Source: Rosa chinensis (lineage: Eukaryota > Streptophyta > Magnoliopsida > Rosales > Rosaceae). Taken from it: DNA of 64,000 nucleotides. Positions 10,557 to 22,873 of the stretch are shown here, piece after piece (positions within the stretch are counted from its first letter, which is position 1; the number at the start of each line of letters is the position of its first letter). Location of the stretch: the NCBI RefSeq assembly GCF_002994745.2, contig NC_037091.1:25177789-25241788 (forward strand). The letters are read 5' to 3'. The notes beneath the pieces are model-generated. The model had not been told where the DNA came from, searched no databases, and was given only the letters and a program-made list of their open reading frames with translations. Position numbers and translations under genes: made by a program.

Positions 10557-10562
10557 ATAAAA
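10557..10562 (+). terminator. Poly(A) signal of glycine-rich gene 2
   Basis: AATAAA in GTCAATAAAAGAATGG, about 200 bases after the stop codon. Confidence 0.45.
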
Positions 10563-11090
10563 GAATGGAGTGGTTTAGAATGATACTACTTGTTCGATGA
10601 CTTGTACATAGCTATTCCATTTGGCTCTGTATGTGTTTTTATCTATCTCTATCACATATGATCAACTTTAGAAAATGGTAAACAACATAATATTCTGTCA
10701 AACGCATGCCAATATTATTCGATCTAGCTGCCGATTTGCCGAATGACGGAGACAGTTTGGGACGGTCTTGTTAACGACTGACCTGCCAATTGTCAGTTTG
10801 TTAGACCAAAAGATAGACGCCATTTCCCACACAGTGTGTAGTACTAATAAAAACACCAACTTTTATTCCCCAAATATACGGATAGATTTTCAACACATTT
10901 TATTTGATTTTTCTGTGCTAGTCCAACATTTCCATTTGCTAGTCTGCAACTACATGTTCTTTATGTGTAAGAAACTTTTTTTATTAGAAAAAATAATAAA
11001 ATTATTTAAAATAGAAAAAAAATACAAAAGTTATTTGCAGATTGTAGTTAGTTATGTGCATTGAGTAGGAATAGTTATCTGCAAATGATA
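10563..11090. other. AT-rich spacer, no gene seen
   Basis: Open frames here are short and AT-driven. Nothing recognisable lies before the hAT target site at 11091. Confidence 0.6.
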
Positions 11091-11098
11091 TTTTTCCC

Positions 11099-12087
11099 TA
11101 GGGCTGGGATTTCTGAACCGAGAACCGGAGAACCGCGCCGAACCGAATCGGAATAGGGCGGTTCGGTCTGGTTCTTCATATAAAACACGTCATTTTTTGG
11201 AGGACCCGAACCGATCTAAAGCCTGCAGTTCAGTTTCGGTGCTGACTTTTGCAAACAAACAAGAACCGGAGGAACCGATCACTAGTCCCCTTTATCCATT
11301 ATGCCCATATATGGTTTATAAGCCCATATACCCATGTCCCAATCTGAAGCCCATAACCCATCTTTGATTAACTCATTAACAAACTAAAAGAAAAAAAAAC
11401 CCATTTCGATCACAAATCATTCATCCATAATTCTCTATCGAATTGTTCTTCTTCAGTTCTCCTGTTCTTCGACCTCTTCCCTTCTTCGTTCTTCCCCCAT
11501 TCGATAACCCAAAAAAAACTGAAAACCCTCATTCAATCTAAAATACCAAATCGGCCAATCCCTACAAACCCTCATTCAATCATCTCATTCATCTGAAATC
11601 CCAGCAAACCATAAACCTTCTGTCTTCACTTCTTCCCCAATTTGAAAAGACGAAAACCCAGAAAACCATCCAACAAGTTCATTTCAAATAAGAAATCAGC
11701 AAATCCCAAACCTCGCTCCTCATTCAATCTTCTGAAATCCCAAATCTCAAACCTTGATCCTCATTCAATCTTCTGCGAAGAGAAAGAGGGCAAAGAAGAA
11801 GTCGCAAGCAGCAACTTCGTCAAGGGAGAGAAGTTGAATTTGGAAGCACTTCGATTTGGACCACCCAATTATTGAAAATGGTTGATGGAATGGAGCAGGA
11901 GGTTGGCCTGAAAAATTGCAAAATTGGGGCTTTTTGATGCTGTGTGCAGGAACCGGAAATAGTGCATAACCGAACAGGAAAAAACGGTTCCGGCAATGAA
12001 AAGTTACATAACCGAACTGAAAAAATAGTCCCGTTCCGGTTCCGGTTCAGGCAAAAAATGCCAAAATGAGAACCGATCCCAAGCCTA
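11099..12087. mobile_element. Non-autonomous hAT element, 989 bp
   Basis: The left end TAGGGCTGGGATTTCTGAAC and the reverse complement of the right end, TAGGCTTGGGATCGGTTCTC, form an imperfect terminal inverted repeat. Flanks are TTTTTCCC (11091-11098) and TTTTTCCA (12088-12095), an 8-bp TSD with one mismatch, the hAT size. Subterminal DNA is rich in GAACCG repeats at both ends (for example GAACCGAGAACCGGAGAACC), typical transposase-binding decoration. The inside has no transposase motif, so it depends on another hAT copy. Its TIR start matches the large hAT at 26960. Confidence 0.85.
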
Positions 12088-12201
12088 TTTTTCCATGTTC
12101 AGTGTTTTTTTATATTTTTGCTTTCCCTTTCAGTATTTTTTTTCTGTTATTTTATTAATTACATTTATATTCCTCATTTATTAATTTTTTAATGTATTTA
12201 G

Positions 12202-13541
12202 TCTAACAATTGCCCACTTGCTCCACTAAGAGTTTTTTAACCTCATTTACCCAATCTAATATTTGATGACAGTTTTGCCCCCATACTCTCTCTTTCTATC
12301 TCTCTCGACTCCCCTCAGCACTCTCACCATGAATCCAATCCTTCTCCTTCTCCTCTTCTCCCTTCAGGCCACCCTCTCCCACGCCACCACAGCCTACCCT
12401 TCCATTCCGGGCACCACCCCTGTTGACGTCTCCTTCGGCGCCACCACCACCAACCTGATCCCCCCTCGCCACGAAGTCCACAGAAACGGCCGAATCTTCG
12501 ACATCAGCCACCTCTATAGCAGAAACCGGCGATAGGGACTCATTCACCCCCGATCTCCTCCTCGACATGCCGGCGTTTGACTCTGTCGACTGCGTCGGCT
12601 AGCTCCTCTGGCCTGGAGATGAAGCTCCCCACCCACACGGGGACCCACATCGACGCCCCCGGCCACGTCTTCGATTACTACTTCGAGGCCAGCTTTGACG
12701 TCGATTCTCTCGACTTGGATGTCCGCCATCAGAGACGATCTCAACCACTCCTGCACCAGCCTCACAATCGGAGCACTGCATCTGGACTCTGATCCCCTTA
12801 CACAATCTCCTCAACTAGTACTGCACCGGCCTCACACTCCAGAGGGTGCCCAAAGCAATTTCTGGGTGCCCATAGCTTTATTTAAAAAAAAAAAAAAAAA
12901 TTTGAGTTCCAAGAATGGGGAAGGACAAAAAAAAAAAAAGTGAACTTATACAATTGAACATATAAATTGATCAATTGTGTCTGTGTATTCATTTTGGTTT
13001 TGGGAGTTTATGCATTTCACTTGAGGGCAATAATAAGATTATTTGGAGGCAATAATAATATTACTGGGGGGCAATAAAATGTTTATTAGGGCAATAATAA
13101 GATTATTTATTTGGATAAACCTACTAAAACATTCAAAATTAAAAACATATTCATTTTTCACTAATTATTGATCGCCAATGAACTTGTTACTGGGGGGCAA
13201 TAATATGATTATTGGGGGGGGGGGGGGGTAATAAAATCAGACGCCGGAATCCGATCACCAGTCCGGTAGTCGGATTCGGGATTCCGGTGACTGGTTGTCG
13301 GATTCCGGTTACTAGTCTCTGGTCTCCAGAGACCGCGGCCGGCCACTGGTCACCGGAGAACAGCAAGGTGGAGGATGATTTCTCTCTCTAAGTGAGAAAA
13401 ATGAGAGGGCAAAAAAGTCCCAAAAATAAATAAAAATAATAAAAAAATAATTAATTGGGTATTAGGGAAATAATCCCTTAGAGTGTTTTGGGTAAATGGG
13501 GTTAAAAAACTATTAGTGGAGTAAGTGGGCAATTTTTAAGC
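12202..13541 (+). mobile_element. Pack-MULE-like TIR element carrying a gene fragment
   Basis: About 52 bases at 12202-12255 (AACAATTGCCCACTTGCTCC...) are repeated inverted at 13489-13541, whose complement reads AAAAATTGCCCACTTACTCC and continues TTTTTTAACCCCATTTACCC. Identity is roughly 85%. Between them lie the cyclase-like exon (12329-12720), a GGCAATAATA-rich block (13020-13230) with a 15-base G run at 13214-13228, and a CCGG-rich block (13235-13360). Long TIRs around a captured exon fit a Pack-MULE. I did not find a clean 9-bp TSD, so the true ends may lie some bases further out. Confidence 0.65.
12329..12720 (+). pseudogene. Captured exon of a cyclase-like metal-dependent hydrolase (kynurenine formamidase-like fold)
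   Basis: The ATG at 12329 opens a signal peptide (MNPILLLLLFSLQATLSHAT), then PSIPGTTPVDVSFGA and [13 protein letters not shown]. In another frame [20 protein letters not shown] (about 12619-12678) carries the HTGTHxDAPxH metal-binding signature of the plant cyclase-like family, followed by [12 protein letters not shown]. Known of the family: these secreted proteins bind a divalent metal through this motif. Here the frame is broken (TAG at 12533-12535 and at least two frame changes before 12620), and the similarity ends near 12720, before the rest of the hydrolase. It lies inside the TIR element, so I infer a transduplicated 5' exon rather than a decayed resident gene. It cannot make an active enzyme. 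Confidence 0.8.
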
Positions 13542-13628
13542 TGAAATTGGATAAATGATCATTATCAAGGTATTTAAGTAGTTTTCACGCCCACTTTGAC
13601 TAACAAAGTGAATTCTCTTAAATATATA

Positions 13629-14524
13629 CTAGCCTCTTAACACACGCGTGACACGCTCACGCTTGTGTCAATTTAGTCTTTTTACTATATTTTATTTTTG
13701 TTATATTTTTGTGTGTGCAAAATCTTGATATAGTTTTTTTTTTTTTTGGGATAATTTTTGTTCTTATCTTTCAATACCTAAAATTGTAATTAAAAATTAG
13801 AAGAAAAAAAGAGGAAGAACTGCAAAAGCAGGTAGAAAGAAATTCTCCCACGTTTGGGAACGAACGACTCCCAAGTTCAACATTTCCTTTATTTTTATTT
13901 TTAATTATGATTTTATCCCTGATATATGATATTAATTATGGTCAGAGCCCTAATAAATGAAGAGCAATTACAGGGTTTTTGAAAATTTAACCATAAGCAA
14001 TATTTGCTTAATTAATTTTTTTTTTTTGAACTAATGGAAATTCCATTGATAATAATATCGCATGCCAAGAAGGCCATTACATACCTATCCACTGACACAT
14101 AACAATGGCTAGACAAGAATTCGTGGAGGAGCCACAGTGGTACATAGGATAGACTTCTCTATTCGAACTTATCGCTCACTTATTAAAAGTGAGCCTATAA
14201 CTATGCCAAACATTTACATAGTTTATAGGCTAAACATAAAAGAAAAAACCTACAGCTTCTCATAATTAATATTGATTAGACGCGCACACACCCTATGGGT
14301 GTGGATAATTATGTAGGCAGTTATTTCACAGAATGTGAGCAGTTATTTCACAATATGTGGAGAAAATTGCTCCACCTTTTCTATTTTTTATTTTTATCTT
14401 TATGTTAATTTTTTATTTATTTTGTGAATGCCATTTTTGTCCTTCGCAAATATTTCAGTTCAAAGATTTTTTAATATTTGAGGGATATTTTAGTAAAACT
14501 CTCTTCTCTTAATAATAGTATAGA
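13629..14524 (-). mobile_element. Non-autonomous Helitron, 896 bp
   Basis: Read on the minus strand, the element starts TCTATACTATTATTAAG (complement of 14508-14524), the plant Helitron 5' consensus. It ends in CTAG at 13629-13632. Just before that end lies a hairpin (stem GCGTGA/TCACGC, around 13645-13662). The flanking bases are A before and T after, as expected for A|T insertion without TSD. No Rep/helicase coding remains. Inside are a poly-T start at 14013-14024, which looks like a retroposed 3' end, and a short repeat GTGAGCAGTTATTTCACA near 14320. Confidence 0.8.
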
Positions 14525-14614
14525 TATATAGACTAAGCCAACTTAAATTTTTGGATTTTCATAAATGTCCTCAAATAATAACCAAATAAGTAAATTAATT
14601 ATGTATATATAAAG

Positions 14615-15880
14615 TGTGGCATCCCAAAGGAGGATACCACAGCGCCGCGACCCCAAGCCAATGAGCTTTCAACACGTCACTTAGGATGTTCCGAAAGTCC
14701 ATCAACTCGAAACCGCAAGGGCTTTGGTGCTAAATAGACGTTAAATCAAGTAAGCTTCTTTATGAAAATATTTATTTGAAGAAAATGCATTTAAGTTGAG
14801 CGAACCCACAATTCAAATAAAGCATAGCGAAAGTAAAGTATTAATAGTGCAATAAAGCTTACAACATAAAAGTCCTCGAAAGTAAATCATGCGAATAAAA
14901 TTGGATGGTTTGAGAGACACGCCCCAGGTATGCGGGCCTCTTGGAACTTAAAAAGTTCATAGTTTAATTAAAATGAAAAATTACCTGACACGTCAAATCT
15001 TGAAAATCGCCACAAGTTTTCATTGAAAAGCCAAACCACCAACTCAGTCCCGATCCTCAGCTACAACCTGCTGATAAAAAACTGAAATGTAGGGGTAAGC
15101 TATCGTCCTCGCATGCCCCATAGGGGCTGACACCCCCCAATGCATTTGGAAAATGTTATAAATGAAAACTATACGTACGAAATAGTTGTGAGCTCGATCA
15201 AAGACATTAAAAATCAGCGGTAACTAAGAAAAGTATTTTTATCTGTTTTTAGGGAAATCATATGCAGCATGCTAATACAGTTAGAGGTACTCACTTTCAA
15301 ATCTGATCATTTTTCCTGATGACCGATCACGTGCCCTCAAAGAGAACAAGGCCAACAGCCACAAAATCCATACTCTAGTCAACAATTATTCTCAAGGCGG
15401 CGAGAGTGTCCGTTTTCTGGCTAATTACCCGCACACATCGGCTCCTACTCAAGGATCAATTGGTTACTCCGTGTCCTAGCCCTCACTGGTGGTTGACGGT
15501 ATCAAATCCGAAGGCTGTTGCCCCCCCCCCCCCCCCAAAACTCTCAGGTCATCAATCATAAACATAGCAAGCACGTCTAGCTCCAGTTTTACGTTATCGA
15601 AACAGTTACATTAACTAACATATGAATAGAGCATTTAGCTTAAAATACCACAGGGCCCTCAACCATGTCAACCAAAAACAATGCAACTTTCTCATGCATC
15701 AATATTTATTAAATATACACAGGAAAACCATAAAGGAAGGAAATGCTCACCCTACCTGGAATCCAAGATTTTCCTTGCAGTGCTTGGCCTCAATGCAAAC
15801 TTGTAGCAACCACCAACCTCACAAGATCCTATCAAGACGCCGAACCAAATCAAATAAGTGAAGCAGACAACTACAAACAA
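14615..15880. mobile_element. LTR-like relic
   Basis: The stretch begins TGTGGCATCCCAAAGGAGGA, the TGTGACATCCC-type start common to plant Ty3/gypsy LTRs. It contains retroelement-like non-coding sequence (GTAGGGGTAAGCTATCGTCC near 15091) and a 16-base C run at 15521-15536. No coding domain, end or TSD is found, so extent and orientation are uncertain. Confidence 0.4.
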
Positions 15881-15899
15881 GGCTAGCAAATCGTTCATG

Positions 15900-17329
15900 A
15901 AGAAAAGTCTTTTCTCTAGTATACTCTATTAACTAATAACCAAGGCATTTGGGTTCCAATTAAGAGCTTGTTATTAGAAAAAGCAATAAGAATACTTTAG
16001 AAAGTATGTTGCTAAAAGCGTATATGTGATCGATGCTTGATTATATGTGTGCACATAGCCTATGGTTAGGTTGGTTCATCATAATTAGAGAAGCATGTAG
16101 ATGATTTGATTGACTTGCATGCCCTTTTATATGAGCTTTTGTGCCTATATCTATAGTGTATGCATCGTTCATTCACTTATTCTTTCATGTGTGTACAATT
16201 TCATGACATTGCGTATCTAGAACTTGCTTGAGACCTCTCGAGGCTACTTTTAGCTTGCGACATGATAGAAAGGATTGAGGCATTAGGACTATATACCACC
16301 ATGGCCAAAGAAGCATGTGTCCAAAGATATTTACTACTAGATTGCCACTTTGAGCCTATTTATATAATTAGCCTTTTTGTTCATTCGCACCACAAATTTC
16401 TACCTAGCCTATACACTTTTATCCTACCCTTCCATGGTAGTTGGTGAAGCGATTCAAGAGAATGATTTTATGTTTGAGTGCTTCAAAAGAAAGGAAAAGT
16501 CAAAAAGTGTGAGTTACAAAAGAATAAGTGTGGGAGTGAGTGATTTGTATAGAAAAGAAAGTTCTCAAAAAAAAAAAAAAAGCAGAAGAAGTTGTGAAAA
16601 TAAAAAGAAAGTTCAAGGAAAAGGAAAGTAGAAAAGGAGAGGAAAAAAAAAATGTGTTGGAAAAAAAAAATAGCTAGTATTATTTTTGTTTATAGTATAG
16701 TGTAGTGTGGGTTGTACATTGGGTTTAGAGTAAGTGAGTTAGCATTCGAAAGCAAAAGTCTAATATCTCTACAAAAGAGAATTGCTTCACAGACTTACAT
16801 GGACTTTGTATTTCCTTATCTTTCATTTCTTATAACCGCTTGCCCTTAGCCCCATTACAACCAAATAAAAGACCTCTTGATCTTGAATGTTGTGGGTTAC
16901 CTAGCGGAGATGAGATCAAAGAGCAAGCATATGGCGGCGCGTGTTGTGAAATTGTTTTTGAGTGAAACACATATAGCCCCTAAACACTTGAGCAGTAATA
17001 TTTAGTGAACCTATGTGAGTTTAGTGGGTTATATCGGGTCTTCTATGTGCCTATTTGATTATGGTGGATTGATTTGATACATGGATATCACATGCATATA
17101 CTTGAGAATTTCTCACATGTGCATCTTAATTACCTTAGAAATTCATAAATCCTATGTTGTGCTTTGTCAACGTCATGGTCATATACATAATTAGTTCTCT
17201 GAGGGTTATGGTCGGGAAGGCTAAGACCACATTTTCTTTAGATCAAGCATATGTGTTTTAGTTAATAGATATTTGGATATTATTTTGCACTTAGTTTGCT
17301 TGAGGACAAGCAAAGTTCAAGTGTGGGGG
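15900..17329 (+). mobile_element. 3' internal region of an Athila/Ogre-type retrotransposon
   Basis: Non-coding sequence leads into GCTTGAGGACAAGCAAAGTT and a polypurine tract directly before an LTR. The phrases TTGCGACATGATAGAAAGGA (near 16255) and CAAGTGTGGGGG recall the 3' internal part of Athila/Ogre-type elements as I remember them. No gag or pol is present, so the 5' part of the element is lost. Confidence 0.55.
17319..17329 (+). other. Polypurine tract
   Basis: AAGTGTGGGGG directly precedes the TG of the LTR at 17330. It is the usual plus-strand primer position. Confidence 0.6.
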
Positions 17330-19027
17330 TGTGATTCACACGCGATTTACGTGTGTTTCTTGCCCTAATTACCTTGAAATTAGCGAATACTCAAGTATTA
17401 TTTCGTAGTATTACTTTTTTCTTCATTTGTAGGAAATTATGGTCAAGAGAGGAAAAAGATGAAAGAAATAGCGAATTCAAGCAAAAAGTCAACTCCGACT
17501 AAAAGACAAAAAATCAACTGGTTGACCTGATGGTCAACCAACAACTTGGTCCAATAGCAAGAAGTTCAAGGCCCAAGATCAAAGAAGCTTAAAACCCATT
17601 TTTCTACACCCTAGGCATTTTGGCCGAATTTGGGACTTCTCTCTCTCTTCTCACCTCTTCTTCTCTTCTTCATCCCCAATTCTTCACATGTAAGCTTGCA
17701 CAAGGAGGAGGCACACACATCTGCGGTATCTAGGCCACCATCTCTACACCATGACATCATAAGGGTAGCAAGAGAAGCCATGAAGTTATGGCAATAGCTA
17801 GTGACAAGCTTTGCCTTAAATTTCATGGATTTCTCCTCTCTTTCCCTCTTCTTTCTCTCTCTTATTTCTTGCTTATGGTGTTGTTTGATGTGTATTGATA
17901 TATACTTGTGTGTGATCTCTCATGGTTTTAGGGTTTTGAAACCCAAGTTTAGTTTTGTATGGTTTTGTTGAGGAATTAATAAAATTGATGTTTATTCATA
18001 TGATTTGTGTACTCTTGCTTTAATTTCTTCACTCTAGATGTATGGTTTAGGTTTTCCCCTCCTTAATCTATGTTTGGTGTGTTTGAATTAGAATATTAAA
18101 TTGGGGAATTTATGTTTCAATTTAGATTATGGCATGAGTATGGTGGAATTAATTTGCCCATTGCATATCTCTATAATCCATTTGGATTTCTTAGATTGTG
18201 GTTCTCAAGTCACCCACCCAATTTTGAGTATTATTACCCTTGATTGTCTGAATAGTATTCGGAATTGTTGGGTAGGGTAATTGTTATCACAAGTACTCTT
18301 TTCGACCTTATTATTTGTGGTGATGGTTGGTATAGTGTGTTACAATCGATTGTCGAAACATAAAGCATTTAGTTTTGAGCACTTATGGCCCTAACAAGGC
18401 ATAAGGTTTGAGACTAGTATGGAGTAGCCAAAACTTAAGTATTCTTTCTTCTTCTTGTTTTTGCTTAGGTTTGACTACTATTTTATGACAATCAATTTAG
18501 CATTCTTTTCGACCTCTTAATGCTAAATGGAAATCCGCCAAAACATTTGAAGCATCATTTGAATTAATCATCATCATTCTATATGATTTTAGATTTGTGT
18601 GGAGAACCTTGAATTCCATGGTGACCCTTGATGCGATGCATCCCATCCTTCTATCTATCTTATTTTTATGTCATAGTTAGTTAGTTTATTTATTATTTAT
18701 CATTGTGACTTTCCCACTACCATTCATTTGTAAATCCATGTGGGCGTGAGCATTACAAGCACTTTTGTGTGTTTCACGGCCCTATCTAGGCCTTGCTTGG
18801 TGCAAGGCCGTCTTATGTGACTTTGTGTGATGCAAAGTCATGCTTGAATGAGGCTCGGTGCCTTATTTAGCATTTTTTCTATTTTTATTTGTTTGTGCAA
18901 GTGATTTTCGGTGACCTAGAACCATAGGATTCTTAGCTATCTCGTAATCCTAGAGGTACGATAAACTGGGACGTAAATACTTCCCATCTTTGATGACCGT
19001 GTTGATTGTTACGCGATAGGCGAATCA
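17330..19027 (+). mobile_element. 3' LTR of an Athila/Ogre-type element, 1698 bp
   Basis: It starts TGTGATTCACACGCG after the polypurine tract and ends near GGCGAATCA at 19027. The terminal part GGTACGATAAACTGGGACGT resembles the end of the solo LTR at 824-2665 (GGTACGATAAACTTTGGGCA), which supports the end point and the shared group. No 5' LTR is in the window, so the TSD cannot be checked. Confidence 0.65.
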
Positions 19028-20478
19028 AAAATGCTCAAATCATAACCCAATATGGCCAGTCAAGTAGACTCTAAGACATTTAAGGGATGTCTCTAAATAT
19101 TCTAAAAACCTAAAACTTGAGTCACTCTTTAATACTATAAGGGCATGTCGTGTAGCTCAATGATATGATGTTTCGAAACGTGATGCATGTTTGGACAGCA
19201 ACATATAACAAATAAACTCTGGATTAGGTACGATTTTAATGTTCAAGATATAGCCATGATATAGTGTAATTCCAACACATCAGAATGAAAGAAAAATCAA
19301 AGTTTAAAGCAACAAGGTACCAACTACAATAGTGACAAGTTTGTAAACTTCAAGAATTCCTAATAACAACCTAATCAAACATAGTGTTAAAGAGATTATG
19401 ATACCACCAAAGACCAACCAAAAAGTAAGTTTTACCGAAAGAATTCGACTAGAAAGAGAGCTGATGAAATTGTATTTGGTCAAGTTCAGTTGCATGCCAA
19501 GAAATTTACTTGAATTCGAACGTGCAAAGTAAAACGGAAATTCTCAAATGAGTAGGGCAGTTGTTTAAATGTATTAGACCTAAAGATTGAGGAAAGAGAT
19601 GGAAAATAGATTGTACAATGGTTTTACCAAGTATTAGAATCAATTTCAAAGGAGATTTGGGGAATCCGAGTAGAGTAAGAGGAGGAATACAAGCTGAAAT
19701 TCGGAATAGACTCATTTATGAGCAGCTCTTACTTTGATTAATGCACAAGTTTCAAGACGCCTCCTATAGGGCTAAAATTTGAAGGTCGGATAGAGGAGAC
19801 GAAGATGAACAACTTTGATGAAGAAGACCTTTTTATCAGAGGTCCTGAGGTAGACGTGTTTTGGATGTGGGAACAGGCTAACGTGCTCAGGGATGGCAAT
19901 TAGAGAAGGGGAGGTGAATTAATGATTGTTCTAGTTGGGATGGTTCCTTTTGGAGGCCTGGAAAGTTCTTTTGGAGACATCGCCATATACATGAAGGCAA
20001 CATGTAGGAGAGTAGCTGAACGAGACTCTCTTTTCTCTTTGTCCAATTTGACAGGAACAAGCAAGGGAGGTTTGAATTTTGTGTTTAAAGTAAAAGACTC
20101 AACTTAGGTAGTAAAAAGGTTTTAAATCAGCTAAGTCATGTAGCAAGAAAAGAAGTTTTCAAATTTAAATATTAAGGAGAGAAAAGTATATAGAAATATA
20201 ACAAGAGAAACTTCAACTTAAAATGTTGACAAGATTAAATAAGAATTGGGTTTTCTAAACTTGTAATTAGACGGAAAAATGGTGGAGCAAGTTTAATTGA
20301 AAATTGCTAGAGTTAGAACAATATTTTAAGTAACTAAAAGTATTTTTGAAAGACAGAGCAATTATTGATAAGTAAACGTCAAATAAGACGAATAGAAATT
20401 CCGTTTAGTGACATTGTTACTAAAATTTCTTTTGAGGTGTCAGCCCAAGTAGGTGAAATATTATTTGTAAAGAACGTG
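19028..20478. other. Non-coding, no gene recognised
   Basis: Short frames on both strands have no recognisable motif. The sequence is moderately AT-rich and may be old retroelement DNA. Confidence 0.5.
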
Positions 20479-21608
20479 ACATCCTAAAATTCACCCATTG
20501 TTATGAAATAAAGTAAAGTAAGAAAATCATAAATACATGCACACACAGATCGTGAGATTATAAAAAGATGTTATCATGAGCTACAAAAACCTCATCTGGT
20601 CAAGGGAGATGCTCGAGTCAATGGTCAACTATGTTGGGCTGGGTTCACTAGCATACTTGTTTGTTGGGTGTCCAAAGTAGATTACAGATTCTATCCCTAA
20701 GCTATTTTTGGGCCTAAGGTCCAAGCCCAAGCCATTTCTCGAAGTCCTTAACTCCACATTTGATAGCGAAAAATTAGTTCGTCCAAAAGAGACGTTGAAA
20801 ATTTCACAGGGCTTACATAAAGTTACAATAATAAATTAATAACATATTAGATTAAATAATAATAAAAATTGTAAGTCTCACTAAAATTTAAAGAGTTAAG
20901 ATGAGATTATTCGAGATTAAATTGTGATCTCGATTAGTATTAAGGACATTGAGAAATTTTTCTGAATATTTTCTTGAAGTGAAATCTCCAATTTGAGGAC
21001 TTAGTAATGAAGTATGCATCACAATGAGTCCGTGGTAATTTTTCATTGAATTTTTCGGACACTCAATTTATTTATTATAAAATTCTGACCCAAATAAAAA
21101 AAAATTTCATTTTAAATAAAAAGAAAATCAAAGTGTTTAAAAATAAAATAAATCAATCAGTCAAAGCGGTGCAATTAGGACTGTTCATCTCTCCACCGTT
21201 TGATTTCGACCGTCAGGTTTAATTTAAATTTTGGCTATAAATAGTCGAGGTCAGATCAAAGAGCTCGAGTATCTCCGACTTTGTTTTGGTTCAGTTCCGT
21301 CTATCATTCAAGTTGTTGAATATGCTAGTAGATTGTGGCTAGATTTCATGATTAGAGAGATTGGAAGGAAATCTTGGAACTGAAGTACCATGAAGAATTG
21401 CTGGTGAAATTGATATTGTCAAAGTGAGCTGGGAGTTTGGGCTATACCCATTATTTATTGATGTTAAATGGTAAAGTTTTGAGTTTAACACGTAGATGGG
21501 TAATGGCTAACAAAGAGAAAGGACAAATTTAAGTAAATGGTTTGTTGGGTATAAGCTGCTTTTGGTTAATTTGAAGAAAGCAGTAAAAAAGAAAATTAGC
21601 TTAGTGAT
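20479..21608 (+). mobile_element. LTR-like fragment
   Basis: It begins TGACATCCTAAAATTCACCC, an LTR-type start, and has a TATA-like GGCTATAAATAGTCG at 21233-21247 about 750 bases downstream. It is cut off by the LTR that begins at 21609. No second copy is in the window. Confidence 0.4.
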
Positions 21609-22684
21609 TGATTACACGCATTGCTATCACTAGGCCAAAAAAGCGAACAGACAACGGACCAAATTCGTTGTGTGATTTGGACGATTTCCGTTGTGTATCG
21701 GAGCGTTGTGTGATTAAAAATCACACAACGGTGGAAACCCGTTGTGTGAATCACAAACAGTCAACACTAATTTGGTTAAAACCGTTGTGCCTTCTCTCGG
21801 CAGATGGCAGCCACAGTTGCCGTGCAGTCATGCTGCACATGTCAATGGCATCATTCACACAACGGAAGTTATTTCCGAGCAGTTGTATGAAAGGCAATCA
21901 GACAACTGCATTTTATTTTATCTGTTGTATGAGTTATCCTCACACTTCACTTTTGGAAATTTTATTGTTGTGTGTTAGTTTTAGATAACGTATTCTAGTT
22001 ATTACAGTTGTGTGATTGTAAATCAGACAACATATGTTTGTTAGAACCGTTGCATGTTATATAAGGATTCATTGTGTGAACATCCAAATTGTTACTTCAG
22101 ACAACATTATTAACATTAGAAATTATGTTGTGTGATAATCGTCTTTTCTCGATTTTGTGCATTGATAATAATGCTAGATTTTACCTAATGAACAGTGACT
22201 GATTGTAAAGAAAAGACACTGGAATCCATGAAATGATCAATAATCCAACTCATACTATTTGAAGAAAAGCATTCAAACTGTAAAAGGGAGGATTTCCCAA
22301 TCATCCAAGCCAACATTGAAAGAAGAAAAGCATTCAAATGAATGTCCATCTACTTGGGACATCAAAAGCTGATACAAATACAAACTATTTGTTACAAAAC
22401 ATGCCACACAATGCATGAATATTGTACCAGCAGAGAAGCACAAAAATGATGCTTTCCTTCACCAACAACCTACTCCTCTTATGCTTTCCTTTAGCTCCTA
22501 CACATACGCCTTCACGACATACTTTGCCCATTCATTTCGCATCATATCTATGTCTGCTTGGGTATATTGACTGTTGTCTCTCCTCTCCCACTGAATCAAT
22601 TTATTATATGAAAGTGAGGCATGAACATAAAAGAGTCAATATAAACCAAGTTAAAGTGACTACATTTATAAACTCCACTTGTAC

Positions 22685-22786
22685 CTTTCTTGGAAACAAT
22701 GTCAAGTCTTTAACCTCAATGATGTCTCTCATATAACGCATGACAAAGTACCCGCACTCCTTGTTACTGGGTTGGGGAGGAATGCC
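22685..22786 (-). pseudogene. Ulp1-like (C48) peptidase C-terminal exon in the CACTA element
   Basis: On the minus strand an exon framed by a splice acceptor (TTTTTAG before 22786) and donor (GTACAAG after 22685) encodes 34 residues including PPQPSNKECGYFVMRYMRDI. This matches the cysteine box of plant Ulp1/C48 peptidases, where Q, then E/D-C-G and F/YVMRYM follow in this order; the Cys is residue 11. A likely preceding exon with ERQKKGQSSVLWKNLA ends at 22874 with GTAAGT. Known of the family: plant CACTA and MULE elements often carry such domains. His and Asp parts of the triad were not located, so activity is not expected. Confidence 0.7.
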
Positions 22787-22873
22787 CTAAAAACAAATGA
22801 TGTGTAAACAAGTCACAAAATGAACCAAATCCAGTATTTTCAAGACAAAAATATACTAATTAGTGAAACTTAC

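Noticed and set aside
11642..11875. 77-codon basic frame in the small hAT element
   Set aside because: No domain; low-complexity CCCAAATC-type sequence inside a non-autonomous transposon.
12296..12814. Overlapping minus-strand frames opposite the cyclase exon
   Set aside because: GC-rich shadow frames; the plus strand carries the HTGTHxDAPxH motif.
21608..21988. 126-codon frame at the left end of the CACTA element
   Set aside because: It crosses the LTR/CACTA junction and runs through subterminal GTTGTGTGA repeats, so it is a chance frame.
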